NCBI GenBank assembly: GCA_023548195.1
Contig: JAJHZJ010000496.1
Span: 6,013,702 to 6,077,701, forward strand
Source of the DNA: Bettongia penicillata ogilbyi
Lineage: Eukaryota; Chordata; Mammalia; Diprotodontia; Potoroidae
DNA length: 64,000 bases
Reading direction: 5' to 3'
Below are positions 51,866-61,975 of the stretch, piece after piece (the stretch's first letter is position 1; the number at the start of each line of letters is the position of its first letter). The translations under genes were made by a program, and so were the position numbers. The notes beneath the pieces were generated by a model. That model saw only the letters and a program-made list of their open reading frames with translations, made no database searches and was not told the DNA's origin.

Positions 51866-52052
51866 TTAACTTTATCCATGAACTTTGCTTTCATTTAAAT
51901 GTTTTGATAATTACTTCAAAATAGTACTAGTTTGCTTTGTAATCCTATGTATTTTCTTTTAGATATTTAACAGCCTTATTTGTGAAGGGATTTTTAAATT
52001 TTGCTGCACTGCCAAAAGGGGTCCATCACACATAAAAGGCTGAGTAACCCTG
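51866..52052 (+). mobile_element. MITE-A copy 3
   Basis: TTTTTAACTTTATCCATGAA, TTGATAATTACTTCAAAATA, TTTGTAATCCTATGTATTTT, CTGCCAAAAGGGGTCCATCA, CATAAAAGGCTGAGTAACCC, in the family order. Confidence 0.75.
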
Positions 52053-52261
52053 AGCAAGTCCAACATAAACCAGAAAAATTATTCATCCAGCCTTTCTTGT
52101 ATGTCTTTAAGAATGGAGAGCCCCTGGCTTTATGAGGCAGCCAATTTTACTTTGGAATAACTCTGATAGTAGAGAAGTTAGGTCTTTAAGATGGCTAATA
52201 ATGGGAATTAACTTGATCATAAGTAGGGTAAGGTAGGGGATAAGGAAAGAGAACAGTTGGT

Positions 52262-52490
52262 TAAATTGTTCAGTTGCATGATTCTTTGCAACCTCATAGA
52301 CCATACTTTTTTTTGTTTGTTTTTCAAAGATATTGGAGTGTTTTGTCATTTCCTTCTCTAGTGGATTAAGACAAACAAGTTAAATGACTTGCCCAGGGTC
52401 ACACAGCTAGTAAGGATCCGAGACTGGATTTGACTCAGGTCTTCTTGACTCTAGATCCAGAGCTTTACCCACTAACCCACATAACTTCCT
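52262..52490 (-). mobile_element. Mar1-type SINE
   Basis: AATTGTTCAGTTGCATGATT, GATATTGGAGTGTTTTGTCA, CCCAGGGTCACACAGCTAGT, ATCCAGAGCTTTACCCACTA. The GGGGTTTTCTTGG word is replaced by a T-rich stretch. Confidence 0.87.
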
Positions 52491-53017
52491 GGACAATTTG
52501 GAGAAGTTGTTAAAAAATGACAATAGAGGAGCTGATATTTGTTATAGAAGGGCTTGAGCAATGAAGGACAAGGTGGAAATGGTGTTTGGGAAAGACTATT
52601 TTTAGTCACTGTATTGAAAAAGGAGTAGAGTAGGAAGAAGTTGATGGAAAGGAAATCAGCAGGAAAGTTTTTAACCATTGTCTTGAAAGGAAGCAATGAT
52701 GTCCTTACTGTCACCAACCAGTAGCTGGCCATGGGTGAAAGTAGCAGGACTAAACATGGATAGAAGATAAAGAAAAGAAAAGACGAAGAATGAGAGTGAT
52801 TTTGAGATTAGGAGAAAAGAAAGTAGAACAGTAGAAAGTAGAAAAATAAAAGGTGCATAAATTGTGTGATGGTGTCCTAGTAATACTTAGGCGGCCAGTC
52901 TTTGTTCTAAAAGGTATAGCCTGAAAAATATAAAACTACAACAGAAATGATGGGGATGGTAGGAGCTGCATCCTAAGATGTTGTCCTTGCCATATTTCCC
53001 CCTTTCTGCAAATAGAA
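52491..53017. other. Unclassified, purine-rich in part
   Basis: A-rich and G-rich stretch at 52740-52860. No repeat family or exon recognised. Confidence 0.5.
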
Positions 53018-53360
53018 CTCTCTCTCCTCTCTTCTCTTTTGTTTCTTTTGTCTCTCTCCTCTCTTTGTCTCTCACTTCTTTGTCTTTCTCTTTTCTCTCT
53101 CTTTCCCTCCTCTCTGCCTCTTTGTCTCTCTCTTTTCTCTCTCTCCTTTCTTCTCTCTGTCTGTCTCTCTCCCTGTCTTCTGTCTGTCTGTTTTCTCTCT
53201 CTCCTCTCTGTCTCTCTCTTCTCTGTCTCTCTTTTCTCTTTCCCTCTCTTCTCTCTCTCTTTCTCTCTCTCCTCTGTTTGTCCTCTTTTTTCTCTCTCTC
53301 CTCTCTTCTCTGTCTCTCCCTCCCTCCCTTCCTCCTTTCCATACATGTTCACATCCATTT

Positions 53361-53456
<96 letters not shown>

Positions 53457-53500
53457 GAGGAAGACACGGAGAAAGGGAGGGAGGGAGAGACAGAGAGAGA
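53018..53500. repeat. Composite (CT)n / (GT)n / (GA)n low-complexity block
   Basis: About 320 bp of C/T-rich TCTCTCT with TGTCTGTC variants (53018-53340), then a GT run (53361-53394), then about 26 uninterrupted GA units (53395-53446) and a G+A-rich tail. It changes from pyrimidine-rich to purine-rich on one strand. Six-frame open frames here are an artefact of this bias. Confidence 0.95.
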
Positions 53501-53689
53501 TGGAATATTCTTGGAGCAAGCATATTTGAAACTCTGAGGTCTTGCTTCCTTTTCACTGTTTATGACCAAAGTGTAATAAAATTATGACTGGACTTTGAAT
53601 AAAGAGAGACAAGTTAGAATTCCAGCTCTGATATTAGGATCTGGGACTTCTATAATGCTCTAATGTTTGCTAAATACTTTTTTTCTTTT

Positions 53690-55480
53690 TAAATAATTTG
53701 CTTCTTTTTAACATTTTTTTTTTAAATTTTGAGTTCCAGATTCTTTCCTTCCCTCACTTCCCTCACCCACCAAGAACACAAAATAATATGATAATTATAC
53801 GTTTGAAATCATGGAAAAATCTTTACATGTTGATCATATATTTTTTAAAAAGCAAAAAAATAAAGTGAGAAAAGTATCCTTCAGTTTGCCCTCAGAGTTC
53901 ATCAGTTCTCTCTCTGGAGTTGGATGGCATGTTTTTTCAGCATGAGTACTTTGGAATTGTCTTGGATCATTGTATTGATCATAGTAGAGGTCTCTCACAG
54001 TTGATCATTGTTACAACGTGGTTGTTATTGTACCCTATGATCCCTTGGTTCTTCTTGTTCTTATAGGTTTTGCTATATTTTTTTCAGAAGCTACTCTCTT
54101 TATCATTCCTTATAGCACAATAATATTCCATCAAATCATATGCTACATCAAGTTTAGCCATTTACCAATTAATGAGCATCCTCTCATTTACCAATTCTTT
54201 GCTGCCACAAAAATCGCTCCCATAATTATGTTTGTCCATATAGGTCCTTTCCCCTTTTCTTTGATCTCTTTGGGTGTGGGCATAGTTTTATCACCCTTTG
54301 GACAGTTCCAAATTGTTCTCCAGAACAGTTGGACCAGTTCATTGCTCCACCATCAGTTGATTATTGTACCTGTTTTCCCTTATCTTAAACAGCATTTGTC
54401 ATTTCTGATAAGGGTGAGGTGGTACCTTTAGAGTTCTTTTAATTTTCACTTCTCTGATTTATAGTGACTTAGAGCACCTTTTTATATGACTATAAATAGC
54501 TTCAATTTCTTTTTCTGTAAATTGACTCAGTTTCCTATGACCATTTTGTCAATTCAGTAATGACTCTTATTTTTTATGAATATGACTCAGTTGCCTTTAA
54601 ATTTGGGAACTGGGACCTTTATCAAAGAAATTTGTTATAATTTTTTATATTCATTGTCTATGGCATTTTTAGTAAAATATAGTTTCCCTAATTATCTCTC
54701 ACTTATGTTTTGCTTTTGCTTTGTCTGAGATCATGATTGCCACCCCTACCCTCTTCACTTCAAAAAGCATACCTGCTTCATCCCATCACCTCAATTCTGT
54801 GTGTATCTTTCTGTCCCAAGCGTGTCTCTGGTACACATAATATTGTAGGATTTTGGTTTCCAATACATTCTGCTACTTCTATTCTATGGGTTAGCTCACC
54901 CCGTTGACCTTCAGAATTATGATCAGTAGCTATGAATTTCCCTCCATCCCATTTTCCTGTGTTTATCTTTCTCTCTTTTTTAAGCTCAAATTTTGCCTTG
55001 TTTCTAATCAATGCCTCCTCCAAACCACCCTCTCCCCATAGCCCCCATAGCTTTCATTCCTTTCCCATTCTATCTTTTTATTAAGATAGATTTCTGTACT
55101 CAAATGAGTGTGTGTGTGTTCTTCCCTCTTTGAATTAACTTTGTTGGAAGTGAGGTTCAAGCATTACCTGTCCCCACCTCCAAAATAAAAACTTTTCCTA
55201 GAATGTCTCCTTCATATATATCTTTATATACCTTTGTATCAGAAGAAGTTTCCCCTTTCTACCTCTCCCTTTCCCCTCTCCCAATGCATCCCTTTTCCCA
55301 TCCCTATATTATTTTTTTGGTGGTGGTGGGGATCATTCCAGTATAATCAACTCATGTCTGTGCCCTCAGTCTCTGCAGATTCTTTCAAATTGCCCCCAAA
55401 ATAGTAAAGTTCTTAGGTGTTACCTATATCCTCTTCCCATGTGAAAATGTAAACAGTTTAACTCCATTGAGTCCCTTTAG
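53690..55480 (-). mobile_element. L1 LINE, antisense, central ORF2 missing
   Basis: 3' sequence runs from 53690 to about 54630, sharing CAGTTCCAAATTGTTCTCCA and ATAGTGACTTAGAGCACC with the 29 kb copy. It then passes directly into endonuclease-proximal text: GGCATTTTTAGTAAAATATA, TTGCTTTTGCTTTGTCTGAG, ATAATATTGTAGGATTTTGG. Minus frame 54778-55023 reads GNQNPTILCVPETRLGQKD, like the QNPTICCLQETHL-type endonuclease start. Truncated before ORF1. Confidence 0.83.
54778..54925 (-). pseudogene. L1 ORF2p endonuclease start, remnant
   Basis: NQNPTILCVPETRLGQKDTH corresponds to the conserved N-terminal block with the catalytic Glu (QETHL in most L1s). The second half of the motif reads PETRL, so the glutamate is kept while its neighbours changed. 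Confidence 0.8.
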
Positions 55481-55484
55481 GATG

Positions 55485-55640
55485 ACATTTAACACCCTTT
55501 GCATTCTGCATCTAATACCTTTTCTAATTTATTGCGAATTATTCCCCTTCAAGCACTCTACATTCTAGCCAAACTGGCTTGTTTATTGTCTGTTGCACCT
55601 GACATTCCAAGTCCCACCTTAGTGACTCTGCACAGGCTTT
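55485..55640 (+). mobile_element. L2 LINE 3' region, part 1
   Basis: GCATTCTGCATCTAATACC, AAGCACTCTACATTCTAGCC, AAACTGGCTTGTTTATTGTC, TGACTCTGCACAGGC. Forward L2 upstream of the 3' UTR. Confidence 0.78.
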
Positions 55641-55644
55641 CTCT

Positions 55645-55904
55645 CATACGTCATCATCACCATCATCACCCTTATCTCATCATCATTATCATCCCCATCA
55701 ACCGCTGGTATTTACATAGTACTTTAAAGTTTATAAAGCTCCTTATAAATATTATATCATAGCACTTTGAAGTTTATAATTCCCATGTTACAAGTGAGGA
55801 GGCTGAGGCAGACAGAAGTTAAGTGACTTCCCTAGGATCATATAACTAGGAAGGGTCTGAGGCAGGATTTAAACTGAAGTCTTCCTTACTTTAAGTCTTC
55901 TGGA
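55645..55904 (-). mobile_element. MIR-type SINE inserted in L2
   Basis: TCATCATTATCATCCCCATC (tail), ACATAGTACTTTAAAGTTTA, GTTACAAGTGAGGAGGCTGA, GTTAAGTGACTTCCCTAGGA, GCAGGATTTAAACTGAAGTC. L2 continues on both sides. Confidence 0.85.
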
Positions 55905-56172
55905 ATCTCTAGCTTCCTTCAAAACTCAGCTCAGGTACCAGCCTCCTACAAGAGGTGTGTCCCTTTCCTTCTTCACCCTGGCTCCCAGGTGCAATTACTC
56001 TCTACCCCCAAATTTTTCAGCACTTATTCTGTATCTAGCTTGTGTTTATGAATCTGGGTACATCTTGCAGCCACCTAGTAGATCTCTTTGAGGGCAGGGT
56101 CTGTTTTAGGTTTGTCTTTGTATTCTTAGCACCTGGCACAGTACTTAATAAATGTTAATTGAATAGATGAAT
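55905..56172 (+). mobile_element. L2 LINE 3' region, part 2
   Basis: TAGCTTCCTTCAAAACTCAG, CTCAGGTACCAGCCTCCTAC, CTCTTTGAGGGCAGGGTCTG, AGCACCTGGCACAGTACTTA, ending AATAAATGTTAATTGAATAG. Intact L2 3' terminus. Confidence 0.9.
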
Positions 56173-56699
56173 CATAGGATCAAAAAAACAGGCATAAGGA
56201 AATATAGTTATCAGAAAGGAAAAGCATCCCACCTAACAGTCTATCTAATTAGATTGTCAAATGGGCTGAGAAAGGTACTAGCTTGATGTCATGTTGGATT
56301 AAGGCATTCTGTTTATAGACATTTCAACCCTACTGGGATTATTCTGCTTAGATGGCTAAGTAAGGGCTGTTTTTGCAAGTCTACTGAGCTGTTTGAAGGG
56401 AGGTCCTTTAGGAATTGACCTGATGCAGAAAATGTACTAAACACAGGCGGTCTTGGAGAGACTGTTTGATGGCAAGTGTCTACCTCAGTAGTATTCATTC
56501 TCAGCCCCTAAAGTTTAAAGGCTTGAAATAACACCCTTCATTGAGCAAAGACACCTATCTTTGGATGTAAGAGTGATAAAGATGATTTATCCTTTTTTTC
56601 CAGAATAAAAGCAGTCTTATTTCTAAACCATCCCTACTATAACTGGCAGACACAAATGTCGCCCTGGGCCACACTTAGGCTACAGAGAGTTCTCTCTAT
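56173..56699. other. Unclassified DNA
   Basis: No recognised repeat or gene. Confidence 0.5.
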
Positions 56700-56815
56700 T
56701 ACACAATCAAATAAAGCATTTATTAAGTTCCTATGGTTTGCCACACACTATATTAGATGCTAGGGATAGAAAAAAAATATAAACACTCTCTGCTCTCAAC
56801 AAGTTTCCATGGTAA
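56700..56815 (-). mobile_element. L2 LINE 3' end fragment
   Basis: AAGCATTTATTAAGTTCCTA, TGCCACACACTATATTAGAT, CTCTGCTCTCAACAAGTTTC. Confidence 0.77.
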
Positions 56816-57014
56816 GGTGGGAGTTCTTAGCCTGATGCCCATGAACTTTTTTTTTTGTAATACTAGTTTGTTACTTATACTTCAGTGTGTTTGGTTTCCT
56901 TGGTAGGCCTGTGTATTTTATTTTTGTGATAAAACATTATCCTGAGAAGATATCTCAAAGCTTTACCAACCTGCCCAAATGGGCTATGGCACAAAAAGTG
57001 ATTAAGCACCCCTG
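56816..57014 (+). mobile_element. MITE-A copy 4
   Basis: GGGAGTTCTTAGCCTGATGC left end, CTTGGTAGGCCTGTGTATTT core, ATTATCCTGAGAAGATATCT, and right end GTGATTAAGCACCCCTG. The terminal CCCCTG fits a hAT-style CAGGGG terminus. Confidence 0.75.
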
Positions 57015-57385
57015 TATAGGGGGATAAGCACATGGACACAGATTTGTATTTGCAAAAGGGGGCCATCAGTTTCCAATGCAATCTCTCCTTTAAAAGGCAG
57101 CTGAAACAATCATTTTGAAGCAGAGGCATCAAATATATCAGTTTGGGGAAAGATAAAAGTACTTGTCATTTAATGTGTGGGCTTGCTGGAGTCTCAAGAT
57201 GAAATTGAATAAATCTGGCTGCAACACTTACAGCATTTACCTGTTGTTAAGACTTCTCTTATCAAAATGAAGGCATTGCCTCACCTTTGAATTGCAAAAG
57301 CATTTATATTAGAGATCTAAATAAAAGGGAAGAAACCAAGGTGCAGTAATTGCATTCTACCTTCATCTTCTCACTCTATTGCTTT
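57015..57385. other. Low-repeat segment, possible conserved non-coding part
   Basis: No repeat recognised. 57160-57330 (GTCATTTAATGTGTGGGC ... TTGCCTCACCTTTGAATTGC) reads like sequence under constraint rather than decayed repeat, but this is an impression only. Confidence 0.4.
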
Positions 57386-57442
57386 CTGTGTGTATCTCTG
57401 TGTGTGTCTGTATGTGCACGTGCGTGTGTGTGTGAGAGAGAG
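57386..57442. repeat. GT-rich microsatellite with GA end
   Basis: Interrupted TGTGTGT and CGTGCGTGTG units ending in GAGAGAGAG. Confidence 0.88.
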
Positions 57443-57451
57443 AAAATTATT

Positions 57452-57535
57452 TAACAAGTATTTATTAAGCAACTACAATTTGTCAGGCGTTGTATTACAG
57501 TATTGGGTGCTAGAGATATAAAGATCTTGGAACTC
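57452..57535 (-). mobile_element. L2 LINE 3' end fragment
   Basis: AAGTATTTATTAAGCAACTA, TGTCAGGCGTTGTATTACAG, GGTGCTAGAGATATAAAGAT. Confidence 0.77.
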
Positions 57536-57554
57536 AAAATCTTCAGTCCCATTC

Positions 57555-57745
57555 ATTGAATGTCACAATTGATCCTTGCAGCAACCCTGTAGCACAAATG
57601 CTAAAGATATTATTTCCCTGCATTTTACAGATAAGAAAACTGAGTCACAGAAAGGTTAAATGACCAAGGTCACACAGCATCAGTAAAAAATTTTAACTCA
57701 GATCCTCTTGATTGTCTGACCAAAAGTCTGTCCACTCTGTCCTCT
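57555..57745 (-). mobile_element. MIR-type SINE
   Basis: TTGATCCTTGCAGCAACCCT, CATTTTACAGATAAGAAAAC, CCAAGGTCACACAGCATCAG, GTCTGTCCACTCTGTCC. Confidence 0.83.
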
Positions 57746-58149
57746 TTAGTCCTTTTCTTCATAGGTTTCTATGAAGAGAAAGAAACAAAATCCCATGAGC
57801 TGAGTAAGATACTCCGTTGTCTTCAGATCCTCTGCCCATCATCCAAGGTCGCCTAAGGGAAGGACACTGTGGCTGCGTCACAGAGATGTTCTGCTGCCAG
57901 TGGAAAGCTGAATGCCTTTACATGGCATTACTAATTGTATCCCTTTCAGAACAATTACCCTCATGTTCCTTTTTCATATTCTTGGAATTATATTTGCTTG
58001 TTAGATTTAATTGAAAACAGTGTCAACATGCAGATTGGCAAGCTTGTCTGATATGATGATGCAAAGTTGTGTCTTTACCTGGGGAATTTTATGCTTTCTC
58101 TTGATTAATTAGTCTTTTAAATATCATATTAAAATTGGCATGAGATTCT
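57746..58149. other. Unclassified DNA
   Basis: No recognised repeat or gene. Confidence 0.5.
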
Positions 58150-58372
58150 ATTTCTACCTTAATAATAATGATTGACACCTATATAGGGCTTACAGTATGC
58201 CAGTCACTGTGCTAAGCACTCTACGATTATCTCATTTGCTCCTCATCTTGGAAGGTAGGTGCTATTATCCTTATTTTACAGATGAGGAAACTGAGGCAAA
58301 TTGACTTGCCCAAGGACATATAGCTTGTAAATGTCCAAGAAAAGATTTGAACTCAGGTCTTCCTGACTCAAT
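58150..58372 (-). mobile_element. MIR-type SINE, full length and well preserved
   Basis: AATAATGATTGACACCTATA, GTCACTGTGCTAAGCACTCT, ATTTTACAGATGAGGAAACT, TTGACTTGCCCAAGGACATA, GATTTGAACTCAGGTCTTCC. Confidence 0.9.
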
Positions 58373-58424
58373 TATCAAGGTCAGAAGGAATAAGGACTTG
58401 AACTAAAGAAATGATAATGTCAGA

Positions 58425-58690
58425 AGAAAGAAGGAGGTGGATTGAGAGTCTTTGTGGAAGTAGAAATGACATGATAGTGTCAGTTGCTTGGATAAGTGGG
58501 CTGATGGAGAATGAACGGTCATGGAAAAGTCCTGTGTTACCAACTCGGATGACTGGAATGATGGTAGAGTTTGAAAGAAGTGTTGGTTTTAAGGGAAAGA
58601 TGAGTTGTGTTTTGTACGTTGAGCATGACACTGGGACGTCCAGTTTGAGATGTCAACATTTCTCACATATAACTGGGTAGGGATTTTTCC
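58425..58690 (-). mobile_element. L2 LINE, RT C-terminal region fragment
   Basis: GTGGAAGTAGAAATGACATG, ACTGGAATGATGGTAGAGTT, GAAAGATGAGTTGTGTTTTG, GACGTCCAGTTTGAGATGTC. Corresponds to L2 sequence 5' of that at 21.3 kb. Confidence 0.77.
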
Positions 58691-58727
58691 TTTTAGGATA
58701 GAAGTGGAGTAGCAAAATACTCACACA

Positions 58728-58890
58728 TAGGATTTTGAGCTTGACCTTAAAAATAACCTGATTTAATCTCCTCATTTTACAAAGGAGGAAACTGAGACTT
58801 CGACAGGTGACGTCACTTGTCAGAAATCACTCAGGTAGATTGCAGTGATTGACTTTATAGTAGTGGAGCTGTGACTTCTGACTCCTCAGT
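58728..58890 (-). mobile_element. THER1-type SINE
   Basis: ATAACCTGATTTAATCTCCT, CATTTTACAAAGGAGGAAAC, GTGGAGCTGTGACTTCTGAC. Confidence 0.75.
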
Positions 58891-59419
58891 TATGCTTTTT
58901 CATGCAGATATTTTCTTGATCTGTAATCTTGTCACTTTCTCCAGATAACTCAGATCACAATCCAGTCACTTCTGACCATCTTATGAGAATCATCTCTATG
59001 TTTTCTTAGCTTGCCAAGGAGAGCCCACCCACCATGCTGGTACCTTCTCTGCTTCGTTCGTAGTGCATTCATCCAGTGCTGCCAGGAATGATGAACCTCA
59101 CATTATATACAGCATACATACCAATGTTTGGATGAAAGCCACATTTGTACATTGAGATATGTTTGAGATTCACAGAAGATAGAGAAGACACAACATTGGA
59201 TCTCTTGGCCAAGAGATAGACCAAAGGAGTTCTGTGCACTAGGCGTGGTAGCCTCAGCTCGGATAGAAAAATGCAGAAATATAATGTCAGAGTTTGGTGC
59301 CAATATCTTCAGGAAGGTGATAGATTTATTCTAAGGAATTTTAATTATTCATGGGCCATACATGATAGTAGACTAATGGAAAGCCCAATTCCATGCCAAG
59401 TCATTGAATAATTGTGCAT
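58891..59419. other. Unclassified DNA
   Basis: No recognised repeat or gene. Confidence 0.5.
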
Positions 59420-59490
59420 ATTTATATTCATATGTGTGCATATATATGTATATATTCTATGGGTACATATATATGCTTGTGTATGCATAT
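59420..59490. repeat. AT/GT-rich microsatellite
   Basis: ATATATGTATATATTC and TACATATATATGCTTG with interruptions. Confidence 0.85.
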
Positions 59491-60127
59491 ATAAATTGAG
59501 AAATAAGAAAACATACACAATTTCTGGGGGTGGAGAAGATTTGGGGTCCATGTGAATAAACACATGTTTTTTTTATCACAATTGTCCCAAGAGGCTATAA
59601 AATCTGTTTCCTTGTAATGACCTTGGAATTTTCAGTTATGAAGAATTTTATAAAGGGAAAACACACAACATATTGTTTTGATCACACAAAATAAAATGCA
59701 TATGGCTTGGTGGTTTTAGTGAATTTTTCTGAAGGGTAGCTTCCAAGCAGTAATATCCCTACTTGCCAGCAGTGATGAGGAGAAGTAAAGATGCTTTGTG
59801 GACTAGGATGTACTGGGATTCAGTGAATGGACCCATAAGTGTCATCACTGGGGCTTATGATATTCTGTTTCTGGATGATAAAGACTGCCTTCAGAGAACC
59901 ATTGTTGTGATATAACAGTTCATTTTCTTGGCTTGGTAGTGATGCCACCAGAAGCTGACTCTTCATCTCATTTCCATAGAAAGTAGTGATTTATCATATT
60001 TTATTGGTGGAATGTGACTGGCCATGAAACTGCTTCATAAATGGTCACTAAAAGTGAGAGCCAGGTCATTTTCTGATTTTATGAGGTAATGTCATGTAGA
60101 AGATGGAACCTAGGATTTGCATTCACA
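59491..60127. other. Unclassified DNA
   Basis: No recognised repeat or gene. Confidence 0.5.
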
Positions 60128-60238
60128 AGATGGGGTCTAACTGATAGGATGTAAGCTTCTTGAGGTTAGGGACTGTTTCATTTGGTAGGACCTTGCTCAT
60201 AATAGACACCTAAGAAATATTCATTGATTTGTTGCTCA
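60128..60238 (+). mobile_element. L2 LINE 3' end
   Basis: ATAGGATGTAAGCTTCTTGA, GGTTAGGGACTGTTTC, CTCATAATAGACACCTAAGA, TTCATTGATTTGTTG. Confidence 0.77.
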
Positions 60239-60239
60239 A

Positions 60240-60460
60240 TTCAATTTCAGATACACATTAGTTGTCTAACCTCTGTGGACCACAGATTCCTCATTGGTAA
60301 AAGTGAGCCTTATGCCACCTCATAAGGTTGGATGAAGGAAGGACTTTGTAAAGAAATGGGAGATATTATGTAATACAGTATCCATATTTTAGCAGATAAT
60401 TAAACTGAAATCCAGAGTTGAAGAGACCTACCTATGGCCACACAGGTAGTTCGTATTAAT
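60240..60460. mobile_element. MIR pair: forward piece then reversed piece
   Basis: 60240-60385 is forward (TTGTCTAACCTCTGTGGACC, CAGATTCCTCATTGGTAAAA). 60386-60460 is reversed (TATTTTAGCAGATAATTAAA, ATGGCCACACAGGTAGTTCG). Confidence 0.65.
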
Positions 60461-60507
60461 GAGAATGTTTTTCTAATATATTTGTAAGTAATTTCCAAGA
60501 TTGATAG

Positions 60508-60655
60508 GCAGTGAGGTTTAAGGGATCCTGGTCCAACCTTAGAGTCGGGAAGTAGTAGAATCAAGTCCTGTGTCTGGTATGTACTACTGGTATGTATTAT
60601 AACTTGAAGACCTATCTTTCAAACCTGACCCTAGTTCTTGCTAGTTGCAAGCACC
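60508..60655 (+). mobile_element. Degenerate MIR-type SINE
   Basis: CAACCTTAGAGTCGGGAAGT, then TTTCAAACCTGACCCTAG. The usual spacing is disturbed by a GGTATGTACTACTGGTATGT duplication. Confidence 0.45.
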
Positions 60656-60659
60656 AGTC

Positions 60660-60748
60660 CTCAAGGGTAGGGCCACATATGGCACTCTAGGTCCTCAAGT
60701 GTGACACTGAATCCAACTTCACAGAATAGTGAATATCCTCAGGGGAAT
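60660..60748 (+). mobile_element. MITE-B copy 2, partial
   Basis: GGCCACATATGGCACTCTAG, GTCCTCAAGTGTGACACTGA, ATCCAACTTCACAGAATAG. The first 40 bases correspond to the repeated unit of the copy at 10272-10429; the rest is family sequence missing there. Ends not preserved. Confidence 0.7.
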
Positions 60749-61691
60749 GGATAGCCACTAAGGGACTTCCCCAGCTTTGAATACCCAGATGTTGGTACTT
60801 TCCTCTCTGGTAACTATGTATGTATGTAATGGTCAGACAGTTGGATCTATCTGTTGATCTGTGATGTATGCAATGGTCATGTAATGTATTCGCTGTTTGT
60901 ATTTTCTCTGAAGTTCAGGGTACTGACTTTTTATCCCTGAACTAATTGGATGATATATGTGCTTGATTAAAGTGATTATTGACCCCTCAAAAGTTGCTTT
61001 CCTTTTAGAGAAGCAGATCTAAGGACCTGTACAGCAGGCCCTCCTGTGTATGTCAGAGTCCTTGCTGTTACAAAAGGTTAGACCAGACATGTCCATTTTG
61101 ACCCAGAGAATGGAACCAGGGACAATAGTTTGAAATGACAAAAAGGGAGATTTAGGTTTTCAGTCAGTAGCTTCCCAAAGAGAGCTATTCCCAAGGGGTA
61201 GGAGCTGCCTTGAGAGGGTTTGTTACTTGTCATGGGATGTGTCCCCATATAAGCCCTACTCCAAGTGTTCTGTTACATCATGGGGAAGATTCTTTTCCAA
61301 ATGCGTGGTCTTTGTGTTGGTCTCTGAGGTCTCTCCCATCTGTGGTCTGGGTATCTAAGCTAGCTATGTTTTGTATAAACAAAGTCATAATCTTTCCCAG
61401 TCTGGATTTTGAAAGAGGATGATACCCGAGTGACAAAAAGATGAACCACCTTGTACTAGCTGTGTAAAGTGAGAACACATAAAATATAAATCTCATCTCA
61501 GGATTCTGCTGCCTGCTGTAGCTAATCTCATTAACTTAAACCACCTGAGGCTTTAGAGAGTTATATACTGCTGGGAGAAATGGTATTTATCCCATCCAAG
61601 GAGAAGGAAAAAAGAAAGCTTTTACCCTACTTAAGACTATTCCTCTTAAATTGCTTGTTCATTAGTGATCCATGCAGAGAGCATCTCAGCA
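60749..61691. other. Unclassified DNA
   Basis: No recognised repeat or gene. A 12-base GTATGTATGTAA run at 60817. Confidence 0.5.
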
Positions 61692-61905
61692 TTATGGTGT
61701 GAGCCATTATGGTATGGTGGATAGGACAGTCGCTTTGAATTTGGAAGACCTGGGTTCAAGTCCTGTGTCAGAGACATATTAGATTTGTGACTATGGACTG
61801 TTCATTCAATCTCTCAGTGCTTGTTTGCTTATCTACAAAAGAGTGAGAGGTGACATTGATTCAAGGCCCTCTACGTCACTTCTAGTTCTAAAATCTGTGA
61901 CTTAG
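61692..61905 (+). mobile_element. THER1/MIR3-type SINE, full length
   Basis: TTATGGTATGGTGGATAGGA head, AGACCTGGGTTCAAGTCCTG, CTTATCTACAAAAGAGTGAG, tail CACTTCTAGTTCTAAAATCT. Confidence 0.85.
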
Positions 61906-61911
61906 GGGGAA

Positions 61912-61975
61912 AGGGAATAGCATTTATTAAGCACCTGCAGTGTTCCAGGCCCCATGCTCCTCTGACTCTCATTTG
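61912..61975 (-). mobile_element. L2 or MIR 3' tip
   Basis: TAGCATTTATTAAGCACCTG, CAGTGTTCCAGGCCCCATGC, CTCATTTGATC. The tip is shared by L2 and MIR, so the family cannot be decided. Confidence 0.65.

Noticed and set aside
52887..53587. Several long overlapping frames on both strands encoding Ser/Leu-rich or Arg/Glu-rich proteins
   Set aside because: They are a direct result of CT and GA dinucleotide repeats, which lack stop codons in most frames.
54018..54431. 137-codon plus-strand hydrophobic frame
   Set aside because: Antisense of the L1 3' region; equivalent text is non-coding in the other L1 copies.
58411..58680. 89-codon plus-strand frame
   Set aside because: Antisense of an L2 fragment; recurring L2 words explain it.
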